Part shown: positions 53,950 to 61,366 of the stretch, in pieces
Layout: the number at the start of each line of letters is the position of its first letter
Numbering within the stretch: position 1 is the first letter of the stretch
Origin: Pseudoalteromonas luteoviolacea S2607
GTDB taxonomy: Bacteria; Pseudomonadota; Gammaproteobacteria; Enterobacterales; Alteromonadaceae
Length of the DNA stretch: 64,000 bases
Assembly: GCF_001625575.1 (NCBI RefSeq)
Contig: NZ_AUXV01000072.1
Span: 248,001 to 312,000, forward strand
Direction: 5' to 3'
Translations under genes and position numbers: made by a program
The notes under the pieces: model-generated
Databases searched by the model: none
The model's input: only the letters and a program-made list of their open reading frames with translations
Told to the model about the DNA's origin: nothing

Positions 53950-54618
53950 CTATGGCTTTTTAACCAACTTTGGCTTTTTGCGATTGGGATAGCAAGTTGT
54001 ACAAATAGGGCATACCGTACCGTCACACCCTCTTGCAGTGCAAAAATCTCGCCCGTAATAAATAATTTGCAAGTGCAAATCATTCCAACACGCTTTAGGA
54101 AATAGACGTTTTAAATCCTTTTCAGTCTGCGCCACATTTCTACCATTGGTGAGTCCCCAACGCTGTGCCAGCCGGTGAATATGCGTATCAACGGGAAAAG
54201 AAGGTACACCGAATGCCTGTGCCATCACAACGCCCGCGGTTTTATGCCCAACCCCAGGCAAAGTTTCTAGCGCTTCCATATCTTCTGGCACGATACCGTC
54301 GTAATCGGCGACTAAGATTTCGGAAAGCGTCTTGATAGCTTTAGATTTTTGCGGCGATAAACCGCAAGGGCGAATTATATTTTGAATATCTTCAACAGAT
54401 TTTTTTGCCATATCAAACGGATTATCAGCCAATTGCCAAAGAGCTGGCGTCACTTTATTCACGCGCTCATCGGTACATTGCGCAGACAACAGCACAGCAA
54501 CTAATAAGGTATAGGGATCTTTATGAGCGAGTGGTATAGGTGGGTTTGGATAACGTGCTTGTAATTCTTCGAGAATATATGCCACGCGCTCTGCTTTTAA
54601 TAAATTCTTTTCCGTCAC
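53950..54618 (-). CDS. nth: Endonuclease III with atypical cysteine loop
   Basis: 222 residues from a GTG start. The HhH-GPD domain is complete: LSAQCTDERVNKV, the hairpin LPGVGHKTAGVV with catalytic Lys126, and VDTHIHR with Asp144. It removes oxidised pyrimidines and cuts at abasic sites. The C-terminal [4Fe-4S] loop differs from E. coli (C-x6-C-x2-C-x5-C): here Cys193, 198, 203, 206, 209 give x4, x4, x2, x2 spacing. In gammaproteobacteria nth usually follows the rnf/rsx genes; this copy stands alone, so it may be a second, transferred version. Confidence 0.93.
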   Translation of the reverse strand: MTEKNLLKAERVAYILEELQARYPNPPIPLAHKDPYTLLVAVLLSAQCTDERVNKVTPALWQLADNPFDMAKKSVEDIQNIIRPCGLSPQKSKAIKTLSEILVADYDGIVPEDMEALETLPGVGHKTAGVVMAQAFGVPSFPVDTHIHRLAQRWGLTNGRNVAQTEKDLKRLFPKACWNDLHLQIIYYGRDFCTARGCDGTVCPICTTCYPNRKKPKLVKKP

Positions 54619-54665
54619 GGCTTCTTACCTATTTATATGTCTTTAAGCTATGCAGCATAATGTAC

Positions 54666-54688
54666 ACTGACGCCCTGTGGACGTCAGT
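54666..54688 (-). terminator. Hairpin after the SbtA gene
   Basis: A 7-bp stem (ACTGACG with CGTCAGT), 9-nt loop, 27 nt beyond the reverse-strand stop; no T tract. Confidence 0.4.
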
Positions 54689-54714
54689 AACAACATACAA
54701 GATTAAGATGTGGA

Positions 54715-55644
54715 TTATGCGCCAACAAATTGCCCAAGCGCAATGAAGAAAGGGACATTAATTAGTACATTGAACGGAAATGTAATTCCCAGTGAAGCGG
54801 TAATAGACATACCCGCATTCGCTTCCGGCAAACTCTCTCTCATTGCAGCGGGTACAGCGATGTATGAAGCACTCGCGCCAAGGACAGCCATTAATGCGAT
54901 TCCACCAGCACTAAAACCTAGCAGTAGCGCCAACCCTGTACCAGCCAGTCCACCAATCATAGGCATTAGAACCGCAAAACTGATTAAAAACACGCTGTTC
55001 TTTTTTAACGCACCTAATTGCTCACCAGCAACCAAACCCATTTTTAATAAGAACAAGGCTAGAATACCTGGGAACAATTCAACAAAAAAAGGTGTCAGTT
55101 TTTGTACGCTTTCTCCACCGGCAAAACCAACGATTAAACTGCCAACCATTAATAAAATGCTTTGATTTGCAACCAGCTCTTTTTTAACAAACGCTCGATT
55201 AATAATTTTAAAGTTGCCTTTAGCCAGCACCAAGCCAACCACAATCGCCGGCATTTCAAGTAACACAACAAATAAGGGGAAGTACGCTTCGTACTTGATA
55301 TTGTTGGCCTCAAGCAAAGCGACTGCAACGGCATAGGTCGCTACACTGACAGAGCCGTAGTGCGCTGCAATAGCACCGGCATTCACTTTGTCCAATTGAC
55401 CAAAATATCTCAGTAATGGATACGCCACAAGTGGTAATAGTAAACCAAATCCAACCACCGCCATGGACATGAATAATAACGAAGAATCAACATGTTGCTG
55501 TAATGCTATCCCGCCCTTTAAGCCAATGGCTATCATTAAAAACATGCTGAGAGATTTGTACAACCCATCCGTAAATGGGATTTTAGCACCCAGCAGCTGA
55601 GCAAGAATACCGAGCACGAAAAATGCGACTACTGCGTCTATCAT
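54715..55644 (-). CDS. SbtA-type sodium-dependent bicarbonate transporter family permease
   Basis: 309 residues, about ten membrane spans. Family motifs: GLKGGIAL, AAHYGSVSVATYAVA, VLLEMPAIVVGLVLA, GLVAGEQLG and GASASYIAVPAAMR. Cyanobacterial SbtA imports HCO3- with Na+; other members have unknown anions. Its ATG directly abuts the TAA of a small membrane protein gene, and a LysR gene lies divergently upstream. No SbtB (PII-like) gene is seen. Confidence 0.88.
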   Translation of the reverse strand: MIDAVVAFFVLGILAQLLGAKIPFTDGLYKSLSMFLMIAIGLKGGIALQQHVDSSLLFMSMAVVGFGLLLPLVAYPLLRYFGQLDKVNAGAIAAHYGSVSVATYAVAVALLEANNIKYEAYFPLFVVLLEMPAIVVGLVLAKGNFKIINRAFVKKELVANQSILLMVGSLIVGFAGGESVQKLTPFFVELFPGILALFLLKMGLVAGEQLGALKKNSVFLISFAVLMPMIGGLAGTGLALLLGFSAGGIALMAVLGASASYIAVPAAMRESLPEANAGMSITASLGITFPFNVLINVPFFIALGQFVGA

Positions 55645-55845
55645 TTACGACTTGACCTCAGCTGCATAAGGGGTAGAACGCTTAACCGTTGAAGCTTTAA
55701 AGTTGTGTATAAGGGCTAAAACGAATAAACAAAGAGCCACAACAGCAAACCCCACAGCACTGGTACCAATTTGCATGCTGAAATAAGAAAAGGCTAAAAG
55801 ACAAAAACTCGTTATTAAAGGCAATGCCAGATTTTTAAACGTCAT
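55645..55845 (-). CDS. Small two-span membrane protein in the SbtA operon
   Basis: 66 residues; ATG 55845 chosen for GAGGAG 6 nt upstream (the open frame extends 42 nt more). Two hydrophobic spans (LALPLITSFCLLAFSYF, VGFAVVALCLFVLALI) and a basic/polar tail. The stop abuts the SbtA start, so it is translationally coupled and may help its assembly. No family recognised. Confidence 0.78.
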   Translation of the reverse strand: MTFKNLALPLITSFCLLAFSYFSMQIGTSAVGFAVVALCLFVLALIHNFKASTVKRSTPYAAEVKS

Positions 55846-55909
55846 ACACTTCTCCTCGTTATTTTTGAGGATTTTACAAAAATACAAATATAGATAAAAA
55901 TAGATAGTT

Positions 55910-55919
55910 ACTAATTAGT
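55910..55919 (+). promoter_or_regulatory. Palindrome between SbtA operon and LysR gene
   Basis: ACTAATTAGT, a perfect 10-bp palindrome in the 112-bp divergent gap, flanked by ATAGATA repeats. It is a possible LysR site. Confidence 0.35.
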
Positions 55920-55957
55920 TCATAGACAATAATCTAATCATGTAAGCAGGCATACAT

Positions 55958-56890
55958 ATGGCATCCAGATTACACGCACATATTGGTACATTTAGACAGC
56001 TAGAAATTCTTCTCGCGCTGTATGAAGGAGGCAGTGTTAAGGCTGCGGCAGAAAAGCTTTTTCTAACCCAGCCCACAGTCTCAATGCAGCTAAAAAAGCT
56101 TGCTGAAGCCATCGACTTCCCTCTCTATCAACAAGCCGGAAAACAGTTAAAGTTCACCGACGCAGGTCTTGCGACGGTTGAGACTGCCAAGCAAATATTG
56201 CAACGTTGCGAAGAGTTAGATATGCACTTATCGAACCTGCGCGGGCTCAAATCGGGCACATTGAGACTGTCTAGTGTCACCACAGCAAAATACTTTATCC
56301 CCCATTTACTCGGTCCGTTTTGTGAACGCTACCCCGGTATTGATATTCAATTTACAGTAGCAAACAGACAACAGGTCATTGAGCGATTAGAGCAAGGTTT
56401 AGATGACTTTTATGTTTTCAGTCACTTACCTGAGGGTCTCGATCTCGAAGTCATTGAATTTATGTCTAACGACTTAGTCGCAATTGCCCCAGCTTCTCAC
56501 CCATTTAGTAAACAACAAAGTGTAACGCTCGCAGAATTTTGCCAAGAAGATTTTTTAATTCGCGAATCGGGCTCGGGAACACGCTACGCGACAGAAGCTT
56601 TTTTTCAGAACCAGAGCGTCAAACCAAATATAAAAATGACCATCGCCAGCAACGAAGCCATTATTCACTCAGTTTTATCAAAACTTGGCGTGTCGATCCT
56701 CTCTTCTCATACGCTCGCTTTTGGTGAGATACATGACGTAAAAGTCATTAACGTAGAGTCACTCCCCATTCGGTCAAAGTGGTCTTTCTCATGGACCAAG
56801 CGCAAAGTGCAATCGCCCATTGCAAACGTGTTCCTCAACTACGTTGAAACAGAGGGCAGAGACATAATGCAAAAAGCGATCAAACTTTAG
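55958..56890 (+). CDS. LysR family regulator (CbbR/CmpR-like)
   Basis: 310 residues. The N terminus (FRQLEILLALYEGGSVKAAA, LTQPTVSMQLKKL) matches the CbbR/CmpR branch of LysR, which often controls carbon-fixation or bicarbonate-uptake genes. It is divergent from the SbtA operon, so it likely regulates it. The effector is unknown. An ATG start without a strong ribosome-binding site. Confidence 0.88.
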   Translation: MASRLHAHIGTFRQLEILLALYEGGSVKAAAEKLFLTQPTVSMQLKKLAEAIDFPLYQQAGKQLKFTDAGLATVETAKQILQRCEELDMHLSNLRGLKSGTLRLSSVTTAKYFIPHLLGPFCERYPGIDIQFTVANRQQVIERLEQGLDDFYVFSHLPEGLDLEVIEFMSNDLVAIAPASHPFSKQQSVTLAEFCQEDFLIRESGSGTRYATEAFFQNQSVKPNIKMTIASNEAIIHSVLSKLGVSILSSHTLAFGEIHDVKVINVESLPIRSKWSFSWTKRKVQSPIANVFLNYVETEGRDIMQKAIKL

Positions 56891-56988
56891 CCCCCACAAA
56901 GTGAGCATAATTTATACTAAATTTTGAAAGATAGTTGCGCAATGCTAGGTCTGTGTTTCACAGGCCCCCTTACCTTTAGAGGTTAGAT

Positions 56989-57741
56989 ATGAATGATGTA
57001 TTCAAGTTAGTAACACTCAGCGCTGTACTTACCTTAGTTGGCTGTGGAGGTAGCAGTAGTAGTGACACGAGCACACCAACGGCTTCCGAAAATACCACGA
57101 CACCGACCACCCCCACTACTCCGCCAGCAGCACCAAATAATACCACCTATGAGTTAACATTTACGCGTACTTGGGACGCACAAAAATTCCCGACTAACTA
57201 TCCAAGCGGCACCCACTTTTCACCAGTCATAGGGCTTACACATAACGCCGAGGGACGGATATTTCAGCGCGGAGAATCTGCATCAGCCGGTATTGTAAGC
57301 ATGGCTGAAACAGGCTCTAAAGCCGCATTGAAAGAAGAGATCAGCGACATTCAAAATCAGGGGAATTCTAATTACCTCATTGACGAGTCTGGCATATCTG
57401 GCAATAGTCAAAGTGTGAGCATGACCTTTGAGGCCAGCCAAGACTTTCCCTTGCTCAGTGTAGTTTCTATGGTTGCCCCAAGTCCCGATTGGTTTATTGG
57501 CATTAACAGCCTCTCCTTATTCAACGAGAGCCAGTGGCTAACTGAACAGACAGTCCAGTTAAAAGTGTATGATGCTGGCAGCGATAGTGGCGTAACATTT
57601 TCTGCAGCAAACCAAGCAACCGAACCACAGGGTACGATCACCTTACTAAATAGTGCCCGCAGTGATACTGACTTTGCGGAAGGGATCCATTTTCAAAGTG
57701 CTGACACAATTGGCTTTATCACGATAAAACTGATGGAGTAA
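56989..57741 (+). CDS. Spondin-domain lipoprotein
   Basis: 250 residues. Lipobox LVGCGG (Cys about residue 19), then a Ser/Thr/Pro-rich linker to about residue 50. From YELTFTRTWDAQKFPTNYP onward it fits the Spondin_N domain: HFSPVIGLTHNAE, IFQRGESASAGI, FPLLSVVSMVAPSPDWFIG, KVYDAGSDSG. Bacterial spondin-like proteins are surface-exposed and probably adhesive. It ends in a hairpin. Confidence 0.87.
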   Translation: MNDVFKLVTLSAVLTLVGCGGSSSSDTSTPTASENTTTPTTPTTPPAAPNNTTYELTFTRTWDAQKFPTNYPSGTHFSPVIGLTHNAEGRIFQRGESASAGIVSMAETGSKAALKEEISDIQNQGNSNYLIDESGISGNSQSVSMTFEASQDFPLLSVVSMVAPSPDWFIGINSLSLFNESQWLTEQTVQLKVYDAGSDSGVTFSAANQATEPQGTITLLNSARSDTDFAEGIHFQSADTIGFITIKLME

Positions 57742-57749
57742 CAAGGAAC

Positions 57750-57775
57750 AAAGCCATGTCGAGCAGCATGGCTTT
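57750..57775. terminator. Terminator shared by spondin and LysR genes
   Basis: A 9-bp stem (AAAGCCATG with CATGGCTTT), 8-nt loop, followed by ATTTT on the + strand; it overlaps the stop of the convergent LysR gene. Confidence 0.75.
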
Positions 57776-58706
57776 ATTTTGCTTTGGACAGTGAAACAAT
57801 GGCATCTTGTATCAGGTGTCGGAGCCAAATGTTTTTATCTTCTCTCTCTTTGCGGCTAAACCACAGCATCGAAATATCAAAATCAGCCACAGTTATAGGT
57901 GGCGAAAAGTGCTCAAGCCCATTGTTATAACATGCGATTTCAGCCATTTTCTGCGGGACAATCGCAATTAAACGCCGCTGCTTTAGTAAAAACTGTACGG
58001 TTAAAAAGTTACGGGTTGCGACAGTTACTTTACGAGATAACCCAATATGTTGCAGCGTTTTATCTACTTGTGTCGAAAGCTGACCATCAGGGCTCACCAA
58101 TGCATGTTCAATGTTTGCAAACTCTTCAACACTTAACCCGCTTTCAATATCAATCATCTCGGGATCAGCCACACACACATGACGCTCCGTATATAAAAAT
58201 GTGCGATGAAAGGAATGATGTAGTTCTGGCATGCTGCCGATGATGACATCTAACTTTTCTTGCTCTGCCAATGTGATGTAATTGCTGCGATTAACATTGA
58301 GAAAACTAACCTGAGCATGCGGTGCCTGTTGACGGATCACATCATAAATCAGCGGAGCAAAAATAACTTCTGCATAATCAGTTAAACCAATACGACAAAC
58401 ACCCCGATACGCCTTTGGTTCAAAGGTTACCGTGGTTAGAAGGTCATGGGTAACTGAATCAAGTATTTGATTTATTGTTGGCGCGAGAACATGTGCATGC
58501 TCTGTTGGGCGCATTTTATGACCTTGGCGCTCAAACAACGCATCATCAAATAAGCGCCGCAAACGTGCCAGACTATGACTCATTGCAGATTGACTGACAC
58601 AGCTTTTTTCTGCGGCAATACTTACACTTTCATATCGATACAAATAAGCAAAGGCTACCAACAAGTTTAAATCTATGTTTCGCCACTGAAAATCTGAAAA
58701 ACTCAC
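57774..58706 (-). CDS. LysR family transcriptional regulator
   Basis: 310 residues from a GTG start. The HTH (VSIAAEKSCVSQSAMSHSLA in part) is of the NodD-like subgroup (IDLNLLVAF start). It is divergent from chrA with a 9-10-9 inverted repeat in the gap, so it may control that gene. Effector unknown. Confidence 0.9.
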   Translation of the reverse strand: MSFSDFQWRNIDLNLLVAFAYLYRYESVSIAAEKSCVSQSAMSHSLARLRRLFDDALFERQGHKMRPTEHAHVLAPTINQILDSVTHDLLTTVTFEPKAYRGVCRIGLTDYAEVIFAPLIYDVIRQQAPHAQVSFLNVNRSNYITLAEQEKLDVIIGSMPELHHSFHRTFLYTERHVCVADPEMIDIESGLSVEEFANIEHALVSPDGQLSTQVDKTLQHIGLSRKVTVATRNFLTVQFLLKQRRLIAIVPQKMAEIACYNNGLEHFSPPITVADFDISMLWFSRKEREDKNIWLRHLIQDAIVSLSKAK

Positions 58707-58729
58707 TACAATCCCATTTTATTCATAAT

Positions 58730-58757
58730 ATTAATCAATACTATTAATTTGATTAAT
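58730..58757 (+). promoter_or_regulatory. 9-bp inverted repeat between LysR and chrA
   Basis: ATTAATCAA and TTGATTAAT flank a 10-nt spacer in the 111-bp divergent gap; a likely LysR operator. Confidence 0.5.
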
Positions 58758-58817
58758 TATATTCCATTTTTTAACCTATAGGCACGATTAAAAAATAACT
58801 TCAAATAAAGTCTTCAC

Positions 58818-59963
58818 ATGCTTTCAATCTTCAAACTGTTTTTTTTGCTCGGCTGGGTAAGCTTTGGCGGACCAGCTGCGCACATAGGTTATTTTAGGCA
58901 AACCTTTGTTGAGAAACTCAAATGGTTAGATGACCATGAATATGGACAAATTGTCGCGTTAAGTCAGTTTTTGCCAGGCCCTGGGTCCAGCCAAGTCGGT
59001 TTTGCACTGGGCTACAAACGCGGAGGATTACCTGGCGCATTCGCGGCTTTTCTAGGTTTTACACTGCCTTCGGTGATCATCATGATAGGACTTGCCTTAC
59101 TTGCCAGTCACGTTACCGACAGCAGTGCATTTCAAAATGTCGTACACGGTCTAAAACTGCTCGCTGTTGTCGTGGTTGCTGACGCAGCTTGGGGTATGTT
59201 CAAAAACTTCTGTAAGCGCACTCTCACTGTCGGATTATGTGTCGGTACAGCCATCGCGTTGCTTGTAGCCCCTAGTATTACTACTCAAATCGGTGTGCTT
59301 GTCCTCGCAGCTATGGTGGGGGCTCACTACTTAAAACCGACAACCACTTCGCCAGCGCCGCAAAGCTTTCGGCCAAGTTACGCACCGCTAGCCTTGTTTA
59401 CGGTATTACTGGTGACTTTGCCGTTTATCGCCACTTTTTCCCCACTCATTGATTTATTCAATGATTTTTATCAAGCGGGTAGTTTGGTGTTTGGTGGTGG
59501 CCACGTTGTATTACCGCTGCTGCAGAATATCGTTGGTGACAACCTTAGCCAAGACGCTTTTTTAACTGGCTATGCTGCTGCACAAGCTGTACCGGGCCCA
59601 ATGTTTACCTTTGCAACTTACATCGGCTATGAGTTGATGCCTAGCAGCCCACTGACAGGTGCCCTCGTCGCGACATTAGCCGTGTTCTTGCCAGGTTTCT
59701 TACTCCTTTTAGCGGTTCTAAAAAACTGGCAAATGCTGGCAAATATGCCACGAGTTGCTGGCGCATTGAGTGGTGTAAACGCTGCGGTTGTTGGGCTATT
59801 GCTAGCAGCTTTATATCAACCAGTCTTCCTCAGCGCAGTAATACAACCGCTGGACCTAGCCTTAGTGCTCGTTGGCTTTTTCCTAATGAAACAGCTTAAA
59901 CTCCCAATAATTTGGCTTGTATTGACCTTTATGCTCGCTGGTTTTGGCTTGGGGTTCATTTAA
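58818..59963 (+). CDS. chrA: Chromate ion transporter family protein (long form)
   Basis: 381 residues with two homologous halves, each of about five or six membrane spans. CHR motifs: FGGPAAHIGYF and LSQFLPGPGSSQVGFALGY in the first half; FGGGHVVLPLLQNI and AAQAVPGPMFTFATYIGYE in the second. Members export chromate; many chromosomal copies move other anions. LysR gene is divergent upstream. Confidence 0.93.
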   Translation: MLSIFKLFFLLGWVSFGGPAAHIGYFRQTFVEKLKWLDDHEYGQIVALSQFLPGPGSSQVGFALGYKRGGLPGAFAAFLGFTLPSVIIMIGLALLASHVTDSSAFQNVVHGLKLLAVVVVADAAWGMFKNFCKRTLTVGLCVGTAIALLVAPSITTQIGVLVLAAMVGAHYLKPTTTSPAPQSFRPSYAPLALFTVLLVTLPFIATFSPLIDLFNDFYQAGSLVFGGGHVVLPLLQNIVGDNLSQDAFLTGYAAAQAVPGPMFTFATYIGYELMPSSPLTGALVATLAVFLPGFLLLLAVLKNWQMLANMPRVAGALSGVNAAVVGLLLAALYQPVFLSAVIQPLDLALVLVGFFLMKQLKLPIIWLVLTFMLAGFGLGFI

Positions 59964-60019
59964 TTTTATTCAAACAAAGACACGGAAGTCTTCGCCGTTT
60001 TTCTTATCAACTTCTCTCT

Positions 60020-60041
60020 ATTCCCCGGCAACATGGGGAAT
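60020..60041 (+). terminator. Hairpin downstream of chrA
   Basis: A 7-bp stem (ATTCCCC with GGGGAAT) with 8-nt loop, 57 nt after the chrA stop; weak T content follows. A second minor hairpin ending in TTTTT lies at about 59982-60002. Confidence 0.4.
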
Positions 60042-60117
60042 AAGTACATTTCTAATATTTAATCGATAAAAATTGTGCCAGCTGTCATTTAGGGGTTTCA
60101 ATTGCAGTATAAAACCA

Positions 60118-60154
60118 CTAGACTTGAATGATAACAATTATCATTCAAGTCTAG
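60118..60154 (+). promoter_or_regulatory. 37-bp perfect palindrome containing a Fur-box-like core
   Basis: 17-bp arms (60118-60134 and 60138-60154) around a CAA centre, ending 2 nt before the ATG at 60157. The core TGATAACAATTATCA differs at one position from the 7-1-7 Fur pattern TGATAATNATTATCA. TATAAAA at 60108-60114 could be the -10, putting the transcription start inside the palindrome. If transcribed in full it would fold over the start codon. Confidence 0.65.
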
Positions 60155-60156
60155 TT

Positions 60157-60459
60157 ATGCTAAAAGATTTTGTCACACGCCCCTGTCCTTGTTGTAATAA
60201 ACCACTAACACTGGGTGAGCGAACACCACTGCTGAACAGAGAATCGGTTCGCTGTAAACATTGTGCCAAGTCATTAAAGCCCAACTTTTACATTATGCTG
60301 TTTAATGTGTTCTGGCTTAGCATGAGCGTATCGTGGTTAATTGAAGCAAATACTGAACTTGGCTATGTCTGGGCGTTATCTGCCGCTTTAATTGCCGTGA
60401 GTGTCATTGCGCCTTTATTTGATCTGCTCTTCCCATTAGAAGAAGAGCAGTATGACTGA
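60157..60459 (+). CDS. Zinc-ribbon membrane protein, putatively Fur-controlled
   Basis: 100 residues from ATG 60157, the first ATG after the palindrome; no Shine-Dalgarno is visible. Cys10/12/13 and Cys33/36 (RPCPCCNKPL, RCKHCAK) look like a CxxC-19-CxxC zinc ribbon. Two membrane spans follow (IMLFNVFWLSMSVSWLI and a second near 68-90) and an acidic tail (LEEEQYD). No precise family recognised; it resembles the cxxc_20_cxxc type. The frame is open for 84 nt upstream to a TTG, but that extension runs through the palindrome and looks non-coding. It is convergent with sdhD, 11 nt apart. Confidence 0.75.
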   Translation: MLKDFVTRPCPCCNKPLTLGERTPLLNRESVRCKHCAKSLKPNFYIMLFNVFWLSMSVSWLIEANTELGYVWALSAALIAVSVIAPLFDLLFPLEEEQYD

Positions 60460-60470
60460 TATCTATTGCA

Positions 60471-60809
60471 CTAAAGCCAGATGAGTTTTGTAACAGTTAC
60501 GAGCATAGACAAACTCAACAACACACAAACTAAGTTAAAGGCTTTGTTGATCGTATCGCCTTTGACGTAATCACCAGCAATCTGCCAACCGGCTATCACA
60601 CCGTTAAAAGCAAACACGCATACGGCGAGCGTTGTTACTATTTTAAACCACTGTGGTGTGAACATGTTCACTAATGCATGGTGACTGGTTACAGGTTCAG
60701 ATAACAACATCACCACAATCAATATGCTGTACGCGACGATGATAGCGTTACTAATACGCTGCAAAACCCACTGTTTAGTACCCGACCGCGCAATGTTCAT
60801 TATAGCCAT
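60471..60809 (-). CDS. sdhD: Succinate dehydrogenase membrane anchor subunit, His ligand replaced
   Basis: 112 residues with three membrane spans. ATG 60809 was chosen to match SdhD; it overlaps sdhC by 10 nt. GWQIAGDYVKGD corresponds to the E. coli GMWQVLTDYVK segment, with the quinone-site Tyr (Tyr81) and Asp kept. The heme-ligand His71 of E. coli aligns with Asn69 (VFAFNGVIAGW). SdhD with SdhC anchors SdhAB and reduces ubiquinone. There is no sdhA or sdhB downstream: the next gene is convergent after 11 nt. Confidence 0.82.
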   Translation of the reverse strand: MAIMNIARSGTKQWVLQRISNAIIVAYSILIVVMLLSEPVTSHHALVNMFTPQWFKIVTTLAVCVFAFNGVIAGWQIAGDYVKGDTINKAFNLVCVLLSLSMLVTVTKLIWL

Positions 60810-61180
60810 ATCAAAACTCCCACAACGATACTCAGTAACACACCTAGCCCAATCGCAACACGAGAAATCATGCAACCACTGGCGAGTTCTTCGAAATATC
60901 CAAACTCTTGAATAATATGTTTTAGTGTCCCCAAGCAATAGTAACCTAGTGCCGTTAATAATCCCCAAACTACAAATTGCGCAAAAAAGTTTTCATTAAA
61001 AATTGTACTTAGCGTGTCGAAGTTTTGTGCTGATTGTATAGCAAAAATTAGCAATGGCAGTAAAACCACAGCCGCGCCCCAGACTATAACGCCACTTACT
61101 CTGTGCAAAATTGAAGCATACGCAGTAATGGGTAATGCCATGGTTTGAATTGCCAAATTAGTTGGCCGTTCTTTTCTCAT
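60800..61180 (-). CDS. sdhC: Succinate dehydrogenase cytochrome b556 subunit
   Basis: 126 residues, three membrane spans. RPTNLAIQTMALPITAYASI and LHRVSGVI hold the quinone-site Ser23 and Arg27; His88 in LKHIIQEFGYFEE matches the heme ligand His84 of E. coli SdhC. First gene of a two-gene unit with sdhD, with its own upstream region after the AbgT terminator. Normal operons continue into sdhAB; this one does not. Confidence 0.88.
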   Translation of the reverse strand: MRKERPTNLAIQTMALPITAYASILHRVSGVIVWGAAVVLLPLLIFAIQSAQNFDTLSTIFNENFFAQFVVWGLLTALGYYCLGTLKHIIQEFGYFEELASGCMISRVAIGLGVLLSIVVGVLIWL

Positions 61181-61296
61181 GTTGAATACCTAGATGTTTA
61201 ATTTCAATAAATGCTAACGCAAATCATTACCACTTACAAATATCACATCTACAAAGTGGACTTGAATTTAAAAAAGCAAAAGGGCTTAAAAAAGCT

Positions 61297-61321
61297 AACG
61301 CCGCGAACATCTCGCGGCGTT
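61297..61321 (-). terminator. Terminator of the AbgT gene
   Basis: A 10-bp GC-rich perfect stem (AACGCCGCGA with TCGCGGCGTT), 5-nt loop. In the reverse direction it is followed by AGCTTTTTT, 46 nt after the AbgT stop; the + strand also has TTTT. Confidence 0.85.
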
Positions 61322-61366
61322 TTTGCATTTAATGTATGTAGCTATCTTCGCTTTTATGCTTTGATA

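Noticed and set aside
53757..54083. 108-codon reverse frame next to nth
   Set aside because: Most of it overlaps nth in another frame; the free part has no ribosome-binding site, and I recognise no domain.
54710..55165. 151-codon frame antisense to the SbtA gene
   Set aside because: The reverse strand encodes a clear ten-span permease with family motifs; this is the mirror frame.
19672..60091. CCAGCTGTCATTTA occurs twice
   Set aside because: A 14-base match is expected by chance several times in a window this long.
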